A DNA stretch of 64,000 nucleotides from Trinickia acidisoli (GTDB lineage Bacteria; Pseudomonadota; Gammaproteobacteria; Burkholderiales; Burkholderiaceae). The notes below the pieces were generated by a model that was given only the letters and a program-made list of their open reading frames with translations, was not told the origin of the DNA and did no database searches. Each line of letters starts with the position of its first letter. Position 1 is the stretch's first letter. Shown here one piece after another: positions 49,830 to 57,389 of the stretch. The stretch is from the NCBI RefSeq assembly GCF_017315725.1, contig NZ_JAFLRG010000002.1, positions 310,001 to 374,000 on the forward strand, read 5' to 3'. Both the position numbers and the translations under genes were made by a program.

Positions 49830-51812
49830 GTGACCTCGATGGAATTGACCACGCAGAAGCATCGCAGCTTCGAACCGTCCGACGACGCGCGCGCCGGCGC
49901 GAACATTGCCGGCATGGAGGCTTATCGCGCGTTGGTCGCGCAGGCCGAACATGATTACGAAGGGTTCTGGGCGCGGCTCGCGCGCGAAACGATCGAATGG
50001 CACGAGCCGTTTTCCAAGGTGCTCGACGAGTCCAACGCGCCGTTCTATACGTGGTTCGAAGACGGTGAACTCAACGCGTCGTACAACTGCCTCGATCGCC
50101 ATGTCGCCGCCGGCCACGGCGAGCGCGTAGCGATCATCTTCGAGGCCGACGACGGCGCCGTCACACGCGTCACCTACGCACAGATGCTCGCGCGCGTCTC
50201 GCGGTTGGCCAATGCGCTCAAGCGGCGCGGCATCGCACGCGGCGATCGGGTCGTCATCTACATGCCGATGTCCGTTGAAGGCATCGTCGCCATGCATGCC
50301 TGCGCGCGGATCGGCGCGACGCACTCGGTCGTCTTCGGCGGCTTCTCGGCGAAGTCGCTTCATGAGCGCATCGTCGACGTGGGTGCGGTGGCCATCATCA
50401 CGGCAGACGAGCAGATGCGCGGCGGCAAAACGCTGCCGCTGAAACCCATTGTCGACGACGCGCTTGCCATGGGTGGCTGCGAAGCCGTTGAAAGCGTGAT
50501 CGTCTATCGCCGCACCGGCGGCGAGATCGCATGGAACGCGGGCCGCGATTGCTGGATGCACGACGTCGTGGCCAACGAGTCTGACGTTTGCGAGCCGGAG
50601 TGGGTCGGCACCGAGCATCCGCTCTTTATCCTTTACACGTCCGGTTCCACCGGCAAGCCAAAGGGCGTGCAGCACAGCACGGGCGGCTATCTGCTCTGGG
50701 CCGCGCAGACGATGAAGTGGACGTTCGACTGGAAGCGCGAAGACGTCTTCTGGTGCACGGCCGACATCGGTTGGATCACGGGCCACACCTATATCGCCTA
50801 TGGCCCGCTCGCATTGGGCGCGACACAAGTCGTGTTCGAAGGGGTGCCCACTTATCCGAACGCCGGGCGCTTCTGGAAGATGATCGACGATCACCAGGTA
50901 TCGCTTTTCTATACGGCACCGACCGCCATCCGTTCGCTCATCAAAGCGGCCGAGGCCGACGAGCGCGTGCATCCCGCACGTTATGACCTCTCGAGTCTGC
51001 GTATCATCGGCACGGTCGGCGAGCCGATCAACCCCGAGGCCTGGTTGTGGTATCGCCAGCACGTCGGCGCGCTGCGCTGTCCGGTCGTCGATACCTGGTG
51101 GCAAACCGAAACGGGCGGCCACATGATCACGCCGTTGCCGGGCGCCACGCCAACGGTGCCAGGCTCGTGCACGCTGCCGCTTCCCGGCATCATGGCTGCC
51201 GTCGTCGACGAGACGGGGCAGGATGTGCCCGACGGGCAGGGCGGAATACTCGTCGTGAAGCGGCCGTGGCCATCGATGATCCGAACGATCTGGGGCGATG
51301 CGGAGCGCTTCACGAAGAGCTACTACCCGCAAGAGCTCGGCGGCGCGCTGTACCTCGCCGGCGACGGCGCGGTGCGCGACACGAACACGGCCTACTTCAC
51401 GATCACGGGCCGAATCGACGATGTCCTCAATGTGTCGGGTCACCGGCTGGGGACGATGGAGATCGAATCGGCGCTCGTTTCGCACGAACTCGTCGCGGAA
51501 GCGGCCGTGGTCGGGCGGCCTGACGAGACGACGGGCGAAGCTGTCGTGGCGTTCGTCGTGCTCAAACGCGGCTGCCCGCGGGGCGAGGAGGCCGCGCAAC
51601 TCGCGAAGGCGCTGCGAGACTGGGTCGGCAAAGAAATCGGTCCGATCGCGAAGCCGAAAGACATCCGATTCGGCGACAACCTGCCGAAGACACGCTCGGG
51701 CAAGATCATGCGGCGCCTCTTGCGTTCGCTCGCGAAGGGCGAGGCGATCGCGCAGGACACCTCCACACTCGAGAACCCCGACATCCTCAATCAGTTGGGT
51801 CAAGCGCGCTAA
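49830..51812 (+). CDS. acs: Acetyl-CoA synthetase
   Basis: 660 residues, full length. The start is GTG 49830, with GGAG at the right spacing; an ATG nine bases later is too far. AMP-binding loop YTSGSTGKPKGVQHSTGG, DTWWQTETGGHMITPLPG, SGHRLGTMEIESALVSH and the acetylatable Lys in KTRSGKIMRRLLR. It activates acetate to acetyl-CoA. In this setting it could take acetate from alcohol oxidation by the PQQ system at 55 kb. The 240 bp upstream hold a TTCGGCGTT/AACGCCGAA hairpin (49715-49741) but no gene. Confidence 0.95.
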   Translation: MTSMELTTQKHRSFEPSDDARAGANIAGMEAYRALVAQAEHDYEGFWARLARETIEWHEPFSKVLDESNAPFYTWFEDGELNASYNCLDRHVAAGHGERVAIIFEADDGAVTRVTYAQMLARVSRLANALKRRGIARGDRVVIYMPMSVEGIVAMHACARIGATHSVVFGGFSAKSLHERIVDVGAVAIITADEQMRGGKTLPLKPIVDDALAMGGCEAVESVIVYRRTGGEIAWNAGRDCWMHDVVANESDVCEPEWVGTEHPLFILYTSGSTGKPKGVQHSTGGYLLWAAQTMKWTFDWKREDVFWCTADIGWITGHTYIAYGPLALGATQVVFEGVPTYPNAGRFWKMIDDHQVSLFYTAPTAIRSLIKAAEADERVHPARYDLSSLRIIGTVGEPINPEAWLWYRQHVGALRCPVVDTWWQTETGGHMITPLPGATPTVPGSCTLPLPGIMAAVVDETGQDVPDGQGGILVVKRPWPSMIRTIWGDAERFTKSYYPQELGGALYLAGDGAVRDTNTAYFTITGRIDDVLNVSGHRLGTMEIESALVSHELVAEAAVVGRPDETTGEAVVAFVVLKRGCPRGEEAAQLAKALRDWVGKEIGPIAKPKDIRFGDNLPKTRSGKIMRRLLRSLAKGEAIAQDTSTLENPDILNQLGQAR

Positions 51813-51942
51813 CGGCGGCTGAAGCGCTGAGTATCGCAATATCGCTCAGCCGAGTACTCACTCGTCAAAATAATTAGTACTCCTATTTAATCAATAGGGT
51901 GAGTTGTTCGATAAATCAAAGTCAACACAACGGAGGTAGACA

Positions 51943-53016
51943 ATGAGTAGCAAAAAAATGTTTTGGTCGGTAGCCCTGCTCGGCGCGGTTGCCAGCGCGC
52001 CGTGCTTCGCACAGAGTAGCGTTACGCTTTACGGGGATCTCGATGGTGGGCTCCTTTATACGAACCGCACACCCGGTGCGAGCGCCGGCCAGAATGCAGG
52101 CCATCAGTTCTCGTTCATGGATACGGGCTTGACCCCGTCGGCGTTCGGGCTGATGGGCACCGAGGATCTGGGCGGCGGCCTGAAGGCGAAGTTCCAACTC
52201 GAGAGCGGCATCAGCGTGGCGAACGGCGCGCTGAGCCATTCGAACGGCAATTATTTTGGACGCCAAGCCTGGGTTGCGCTCGACGGCGGTTTCGGCGAGG
52301 CAAAGGCCGGATTGCAGTTTTCGCCGTTCTTGCTTGCGATCGACGGCTCCGATCCTCGCAGCTTCGCGCACTTCGGCAGCGGCCTCATTACCTACGTCGA
52401 CAATGTGCTCGCCACCGGCCTGTTCAATTCGAACGCGATCTCGTACACGAGCCCGACGCTCGCGGGCCTAACGGGCAGCGCGATGCTCGCGCTCGGCGGC
52501 CAGGCGGGCGACTTCCAGGCAGGACGCCAGTACTCGGGCAGCCTCACCTACCAGAGCGGCGGCCTGATGATCAACGCGGCGCTTTATGACGGCAACAGCG
52601 GCGGCACGGCCATCACGCCGCTTTCGAGCACGGTCGCCTTCGTGGGCCGCACGGTCGGCGCAGCCTATCAGTTCGGCGCGCTGACGGGCAAGGCCTCGGC
52701 TACAAGCTACAAGGTAGCGGGATCGTTCAGCAATAACGTCTATAGCGGGGGGATCGATTATCAAGCGAGCCCGGCGCTCGATCTGAACGGCGGCGTTTGG
52801 TTCACGAGCGACCGCAACGATACGAAGAACCATTCGGTGATGGCGGCGCTCGGCACCGTCTACAGCCTCTCGAAAGCAACGCAACTCTATGGGCAAGTTG
52901 CCATGGTCGACAACCATGGTGCGATGGATACCGGGTTCGGCCTCAGCGACAGCACGGTTTTTGGGTTGCCGGGTACGACCGTTGGTGTCGATCTCGGTGT
53001 GCGCCACACGTTCTAA
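51943..53016 (+). CDS. Gram-negative porin (Burkholderiales OmpC-like)
   Basis: 357 residues with a signal peptide (FWSVALLGAVASAPCFAQ) and SSVTLYGDLDGGLLYTNR, GLMGTEDLGGGLKAKFQLESGI, and a C-terminal strand TVGVDLGVRHTF ending in Phe as required for outer-membrane insertion. GGAGG precedes ATG 51943. It is transcribed alone after acs and closed by a strong hairpin. Solute unknown. Confidence 0.92.
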   Translation: MSSKKMFWSVALLGAVASAPCFAQSSVTLYGDLDGGLLYTNRTPGASAGQNAGHQFSFMDTGLTPSAFGLMGTEDLGGGLKAKFQLESGISVANGALSHSNGNYFGRQAWVALDGGFGEAKAGLQFSPFLLAIDGSDPRSFAHFGSGLITYVDNVLATGLFNSNAISYTSPTLAGLTGSAMLALGGQAGDFQAGRQYSGSLTYQSGGLMINAALYDGNSGGTAITPLSSTVAFVGRTVGAAYQFGALTGKASATSYKVAGSFSNNVYSGGIDYQASPALDLNGGVWFTSDRNDTKNHSVMAALGTVYSLSKATQLYGQVAMVDNHGAMDTGFGLSDSTVFGLPGTTVGVDLGVRHTF

Positions 53017-53043
53017 AGCAATTTAAAGCGTTATAAAGCGTTT
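53014..53043 (+). repeat. Three tandem 10-bp repeats at the porin stop codon
   Basis: TAAAGCAATT, TAAAGCGTTA and TAAAGCGTTT follow directly on one another, and the first TAA is the porin stop codon. Slippage here would keep supplying stop codons in two frames. They are just upstream of the terminator stem. Confidence 0.7.
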
Positions 53044-53056
53044 TAAATGTAAAGAC

Positions 53057-53092
53057 CGCTCGAGCGCCGCTTGCAGTTGCGGCGCTCGAGCG
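53057..53092 (+). terminator. Terminator-like hairpin after the porin
   Basis: CGCTCGAGCGCCGC (53057-53070), loop TTGCAGTT, GCGGCGCTCGAGCG (53079-53092): a perfect 14-bp stem between the porin and the convergent sigma factor gene. Only a short T run follows (AATGTTT), so it probably serves both directions. Confidence 0.78.
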
Positions 53093-53124
53093 AATGTTTC
53101 GCCGTGGTCGAATCCACGGCTTCG

Positions 53125-54456
53125 TCAATGCGCGCTCGCGCTGACGTAAGCCTTCAGGCCGGCAAAACCCGGCTCGCCCCTCAACCGCTCGAACGCCATC
53201 ACTTCGATCTGGCGCACACGCTCGGCGGATAGGTTCAACTGTCGGCCGACTTCGCGCAGCGAATGCTCGTCGGCGACGCCGATTCCGAAGCGCAGCCGCA
53301 GCACTTGCGCTTCGCGCGCGGGCAGTTGATCGATGGCCGCCATTACCGCACGCCGCATATGTCGGACCATCGTGATTTCTTCGGGCGTCGGCCTATCGGC
53401 GTCGGCGATCGCGTCGCCGACCGTCGTGTCGCTTCCCGGCCCAACGAGCGTTTCCATCGAAACGGGATCGCGAACGATGTTCGTCAGGTCGCGGACTTTG
53501 TCGAGCGACATGCCCATCTTTTTCGCCAGCGCCGCGTGCGTGGGCCTGCCGCCCACGCGGTTCACATGATCGAGCGTGATGCGGCTGAGCTTGCTTAGCG
53601 AATCGGCTGTGTGCACGGGCACGCGGATCATCCTTCCTTGGTCGCCGAGCGCATGCAGCACGGCTTGGCGTATCCACCAGGTCGCATACGTGGAGAACTT
53701 GAAGCCGCGCCGATGATCGTATCGCTCGATGGCCTTCACGAGCCCGATGTTGCCCTCCTGCACGAGATCGGCGAGCGGCAGCCCGCGTTCGGCATAACGC
53801 CTCGCAATCGAAACGACGAGGCGTAGGTTGCCTTTGAGCAATCGCACTCTCGCCTGGGCTGCACAGTGATCGATGGCGTGCAGGCGATCATGGATACGTC
53901 GAGCAAGCTGCTCCGGCATACCGTCCTGCCGCTGTACGAGCGACTGAGCCAGGCGCTCGATGGTGCGCGCCGTGAAGCGTAGCGCCGCCAGTCGCGCGCG
54001 CAGTTTGCGACGTGCGCGCCGATAAGGCGCCGAGCCGTAGCGATCGTGTCGCATCGTTTCGCGCAGCGTCGAGGCGGCTTCGTCGATGCAAGTCAACTGG
54101 GCGACGATTGCCGCCTGCCATGCAGGCGATTCTTCCTCTTCAAAGACGCCGCTCGGCGCCATGCCATCGAGCAAAGCCGAATCGGCCCCCTCTTGAATGA
54201 GGCCGATCACATAACTGCCGATAGGCGCGCGGCGCTGGACGATCTCTTGTCTGATCGACGCGAGTGCGTCCAGCGCCGCCGGATGCGCTGCGAACTGCAT
54301 CATGCTCGTGGCGCGTGCCGCTTCGATTTGCCGCGCGAAGCCGAGCTCTTGCTCGCGCGTGAGAAGGGGCGTCGCCGCCAGATCGCGCAGATAGAACGAG
54401 ACGGGGTCGTTCGATGCGGAGCGGCTCGGTTGCAGCGCCTTTGCCAAGGGGCTCAT
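53125..54456 (-). CDS. Alternative sigma-70 family factor (group 2/3)
   Basis: 443 residues. Region 1.2 is DPVSFYLRDLAATPLLTREQELGFARQIE. Region 2 is LRLVVSIARRYAERGLPLADLVQEGNIGLVKAIERYD, then FSTYATWWIRQAVLHAL. Region 3 follows (LSKLSRITLDHVNRVGGRPT), and region 4 is the HTH LREVGRQLNLSAERVRQIEVMAFERLR. Region 1.1 is missing and a basic spacer of about 130 residues lies between 1.2 and 2.1, so it is not the housekeeping RpoD or a plain RpoS. The gene starts 11 bp after the cytochrome c stop, so it is probably co-transcribed with the PQQ dehydrogenase. Confidence 0.85.
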   Translation of the reverse strand: MSPLAKALQPSRSASNDPVSFYLRDLAATPLLTREQELGFARQIEAARATSMMQFAAHPAALDALASIRQEIVQRRAPIGSYVIGLIQEGADSALLDGMAPSGVFEEEESPAWQAAIVAQLTCIDEAASTLRETMRHDRYGSAPYRRARRKLRARLAALRFTARTIERLAQSLVQRQDGMPEQLARRIHDRLHAIDHCAAQARVRLLKGNLRLVVSIARRYAERGLPLADLVQEGNIGLVKAIERYDHRRGFKFSTYATWWIRQAVLHALGDQGRMIRVPVHTADSLSKLSRITLDHVNRVGGRPTHAALAKKMGMSLDKVRDLTNIVRDPVSMETLVGPGSDTTVGDAIADADRPTPEEITMVRHMRRAVMAAIDQLPAREAQVLRLRFGIGVADEHSLREVGRQLNLSAERVRQIEVMAFERLRGEPGFAGLKAYVSASAH

Positions 54457-54467
54457 CGATCACGCAC

Positions 54468-54935
54468 TCACTTCGACGAAACGGTGCCCGCGCCCGCATG
54501 GGCGGCGCCGAGCGGGCCCGCGTTGAGCAGCATGGTTGAACCGCGCGCACTGTCGCCCGTCATTTTGGCGCTGCCGGGAGCGTATCCGTTCGCGTTCAGC
54601 AAGTACGCCATGAGGTCGGCATACTCGTCGTCCTTGAGTTTGCCTGGGCGGTCGGCCGGCATGTTGGTCGACATGTAGGTATAGATGCCGCCGATCGTCA
54701 GATGCGAACCGGTTGCGGGTGCAAACGCCGGCCCGCTCAGCGCCGGCGCCGTGATGCCTTGCATGTTCGCGCCATGACACTTGGCGCAGTTGCTCCCGTA
54801 AAGGCTCTTACCGTGCGCGATTTGAGCGCGGTCGAACGAGGGGGAGGCCAGCGTCGCCGCCGCTGACGACGAAGCGATGGCGAGTGCGGAGGCGGCCACC
54901 GCGGCCACCGCAAAATGCTGAAGATGCGTTTTCAT
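54468..54935 (-). CDS. Periplasmic c-type cytochrome
   Basis: 155 residues from ATG 54935. Signal peptide about 1-27 (FAVAAVAASALAIASSSAAA), haem site CAKCH, and an axial Met candidate in IYTYMSTNMPADRPGKL; the rest is a class I cytochrome fold ending in a Gly/Ala-rich tail. Placed directly downstream of the PQQ dehydrogenase, it is the natural electron acceptor linking the enzyme to the respiratory chain. Confidence 0.9.
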   Translation of the reverse strand: MKTHLQHFAVAAVAASALAIASSSAAATLASPSFDRAQIAHGKSLYGSNCAKCHGANMQGITAPALSGPAFAPATGSHLTIGGIYTYMSTNMPADRPGKLKDDEYADLMAYLLNANGYAPGSAKMTGDSARGSTMLLNAGPLGAAHAGAGTVSSK

Positions 54936-55047
54936 GATCGTACTTTCGATGAGTGCTGCGTCGCGCCACGACCGCCGCACCGAGCGGGCGGCCGTGACGC
55001 TTCATACCAGCGCTTGAGATGAGGCGGGCTAATCTAGGCCGCGCGAA

Positions 55048-56775
55048 TCAGCCGTGATGCAAGGCGAACACATAGAGCGTGCCCCCGCGCGGCACCTTGT
55101 CCGCAATCTTCGCCATCGGGCCGCCCCAGATCGGGTTCGCCCCGCCGTAACCGGCGAGCACGGCCACGTACTCTTGCCCGTGCGCTTCGAACACGGAGGG
55201 CTGCGCGACGATGCCGCTCGCCAGCTTCGGGCTCTGCCAGAGGACCTTGCCCGTCGCTTCGTCGAACGCGTAGAGGTGACCGTCGAGCGAACCGCTGAAC
55301 GCCAGGCCGCCGGCCGTGCTCGCCACGCCACCGTTCCACGGCATCTTGCTCCAATGGCTCCAGACCTTCTTGCCCGTGTCCACGTCGATCGCCTGCAACT
55401 CGCCGTAGCCGTGGCTGCTGGGTTCGGGCTCGATCTCGAAGCCTTCGCCGAGATAGGGCAAGCCCTCCATGTAGCTGACCGACTTGCCCGAGAGGCTCAT
55501 GCACGCATGCAGCGACGGCACGAACGCCAGATGCTTGGCCGGATCGTACGAGACGGACCACCAGTTCTTGCCGCCCAGAAAGCTCGGGCAGGTATCGATC
55601 GTCGTGCCGACGTTGGGGTACTTCGAAGCGTCCTCGATCGGCTCGCCGTCATGCGTATAACCGGTGACCGAAGTCGCCTTCACGAACGCGCTGGCGTAGA
55701 TGAGCTTGCCCGTCGCGCGATCGATCGCGTGGAAAAAGCCGTTGCGATCGGCATGGATGATGGCGTCGTAGTCCTTGCCGTCGTATTGGATCTTCGCAAG
55801 GACCGGCGTGTTCACGCCGTCGTAGTCCCACGTGTCGTTACGCGTGTATTGGTAGTGCCATTTGATGTCGCCTGTTTTCGGATCGAGCGCGAGCAGCGAA
55901 TCGGTGTAGAGGTTGCTGCCGGGGCGCAGCTTCGCGAGCCACGGGCCCGGATTGCCGACGCCCCAGAACAGCGTCTTCGTGGCCGGATCGAAGGTGCCGG
56001 TCAGCCACGAGGCGCCGCCGCCGTGCGCCTGCATGCCGTTGGGCCAGGTGTCGCCGCCTTTTTCCTGGGCGCTTGGAATCGTCGTGCGCTTCCACAGCAC
56101 GTTGCCGTTGTCGGGATCGAGCGCGGCGATGAACCCGCGTGCGCCGTATTCGCCGCCCGAGTTGCCGACCACGATCGCGCCGTCGATCGCAAGCGGGGCG
56201 AGCGAGAACGCGTAGCCGGTGCCCGGATCGAACATGCGCTTTTTCCAGGCGACGGCCCCCGATTGCGCATCGAGTGCGACGATTTCACCGTCGAGCATCG
56301 CGATATAAGCATTCTTGCCGTAGAGCGCGACACCGCGATTGACGACGTCGCAGCAGGCGTTCTTGAACGCTTCGGGACCGAGCTTCGGCTCGAACTTCCA
56401 GAGCTGCTTGCCTGTGATCGCATCGAATGCGTAGACGTTATCCTTAGGCGTACTAACGAAAAGATAGCTGCCGTTGACGATCGGGGTTGCCTCGAATCCT
56501 TGCTGCAGATCGGCGGGAAATTTGTAGCTCCATGCGAGCGAGAGCTTGCTCACGTTCGACGTATCGATTTGCTTGGCGGGGGAATGCGACTGCCCGTCGT
56601 ACGTGCGGTAGTAGGTGAGCCAACCCGGATCGCTCTGCGCGTTCGAGAGGCGCTCGTAGGTGACCGGTGGATAGTCGCTGCCCGCGTGCGAGCATTGCGG
56701 GGCGAGGCCGATGGCGGCGAGGGCGCATGCTGCGAGCGCTTTTCGCCAAACGGTCGAAGCGGAACTTCGATTCAT
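55048..56775 (-). CDS. PQQ-dependent alcohol dehydrogenase, lanthanide-type motif
   Basis: 575 residues from ATG 56775 with AGGAGA upstream. Signal peptide 1 to about 30. Eight-bladed propeller with tryptophan-docking repeats (LYAFDEATGKVLWQSP). The vicinal disulfide is in KNACCDVVNRG. NDTWDYDGVNTP has the catalytic Asp and a second Asp two residues on, the Asp-x-Asp pattern of lanthanide enzymes (XoxF, PedH/ExaF); calcium enzymes such as MxaF have Ala there. No haem domain, so a quinoprotein that passes electrons to the cytochrome c at 54468. Substrate range not readable. An upstream sigma-54 promoter and activator site fit inducible expression. Confidence 0.9.
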   Translation of the reverse strand: MNRSSASTVWRKALAACALAAIGLAPQCSHAGSDYPPVTYERLSNAQSDPGWLTYYRTYDGQSHSPAKQIDTSNVSKLSLAWSYKFPADLQQGFEATPIVNGSYLFVSTPKDNVYAFDAITGKQLWKFEPKLGPEAFKNACCDVVNRGVALYGKNAYIAMLDGEIVALDAQSGAVAWKKRMFDPGTGYAFSLAPLAIDGAIVVGNSGGEYGARGFIAALDPDNGNVLWKRTTIPSAQEKGGDTWPNGMQAHGGGASWLTGTFDPATKTLFWGVGNPGPWLAKLRPGSNLYTDSLLALDPKTGDIKWHYQYTRNDTWDYDGVNTPVLAKIQYDGKDYDAIIHADRNGFFHAIDRATGKLIYASAFVKATSVTGYTHDGEPIEDASKYPNVGTTIDTCPSFLGGKNWWSVSYDPAKHLAFVPSLHACMSLSGKSVSYMEGLPYLGEGFEIEPEPSSHGYGELQAIDVDTGKKVWSHWSKMPWNGGVASTAGGLAFSGSLDGHLYAFDEATGKVLWQSPKLASGIVAQPSVFEAHGQEYVAVLAGYGGANPIWGGPMAKIADKVPRGGTLYVFALHHG

Positions 56776-56968
56776 GTATGTCTCCTGTGTCGATCCGAGT
56801 GGGGGCCTCAGCGCTGGCTCCGCTCTCATGCGGATCACTCGAACAGAGTCAGCGCTTTGGAACCCAATGCGGTCCTATGCCAAGCTTTGGTTTGTCGATT
56901 TATCGCGGCGCGACTGCGTCGAGTGCGAGTACTCGGCGCTCGAGCAATGGCCGCGGGCCACGCTGAAC

Positions 56969-56983
56969 GCAAATGGTGTGCCA
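56969..56983 (-). promoter_or_regulatory. Sigma-54 promoter of the PQQ dehydrogenase
   Basis: Minus strand: TGGCAC (56983-56978), ACCAT, TTGC (56972-56969), a consensus -24/-12 element. It is about 195 bp upstream of the dehydrogenase start and about 130 bp from the activator dyad at 57114-57134. The rest of the 614 bp between dehydrogenase and activator genes holds small hairpins (GACCGG/CCGGTC at 57067-57083, CTTGG/CCAAG near 57102) but no gene. Confidence 0.82.
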
Positions 56984-57113
56984 TCGCCGCTGCGATGCCG
57001 CGTGAAGCTGCGCGAAGCGCCGATGGCCGTCTTGCGCTTACGTTTATCGCGCATCGATCTCGATGTGACCGGCGAAACCGGTCGCTAAAAACTGAAACAC
57101 CCTTGGCGAGCCA

Positions 57114-57134
57114 AGTGTCGCGAAACGAAACACT
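57114..57134. promoter_or_regulatory. Upstream activator site, copy 1
   Basis: AGTGT and ACACT are inverted around an 11-bp centre; the core is GTGTCGCG, four bases, GAAACAC (57115-57133). An extra GAAACAC half-site is at 57094-57100. The same core recurs upstream of pqqA at 59418-59436. It is the expected type of enhancer site for the AcoR-like activator encoded at 57390. Confidence 0.72.
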
Positions 57135-57389
57135 GCGTTCGCCGTGAGATATCCCGATCGAGCGTCATGGCGCAGCACGTCGACACACATGGGATTGCCC
57201 CGTCGATGGAAGCGGGGGTATCCCCCGATACTCGTCGGCGCACTCGAGCGTCATCGTATTGGATCGATGCGCTCGAGATCACGCTTTGACGGGAGGGCAT
57301 CGCAGGCGGTTGAGAGCTGGCGCAATTTTTGCTCTTGTGGGAGTCAAAAGCGTTTAGGCTGCGAGCCGACGCTCGATCAGGAGGAGACA

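Noticed and set aside
49694..49954. Small protein-coding frame in front of acs
   Set aside because: Overlaps the acs start out of frame and its translation becomes Arg-rich antisense-like sequence.
49827..51839. 670-codon minus-strand frame opposite acs
   Set aside because: The plus strand encodes full-length acetyl-CoA synthetase with all motifs; the antisense translation has none.
55054..57147. 697-codon plus-strand open frame opposite the PQQ dehydrogenase
   Set aside because: Codon shadow of the real gene; no domain, Arg/His-rich translation typical of high-GC antisense frames.
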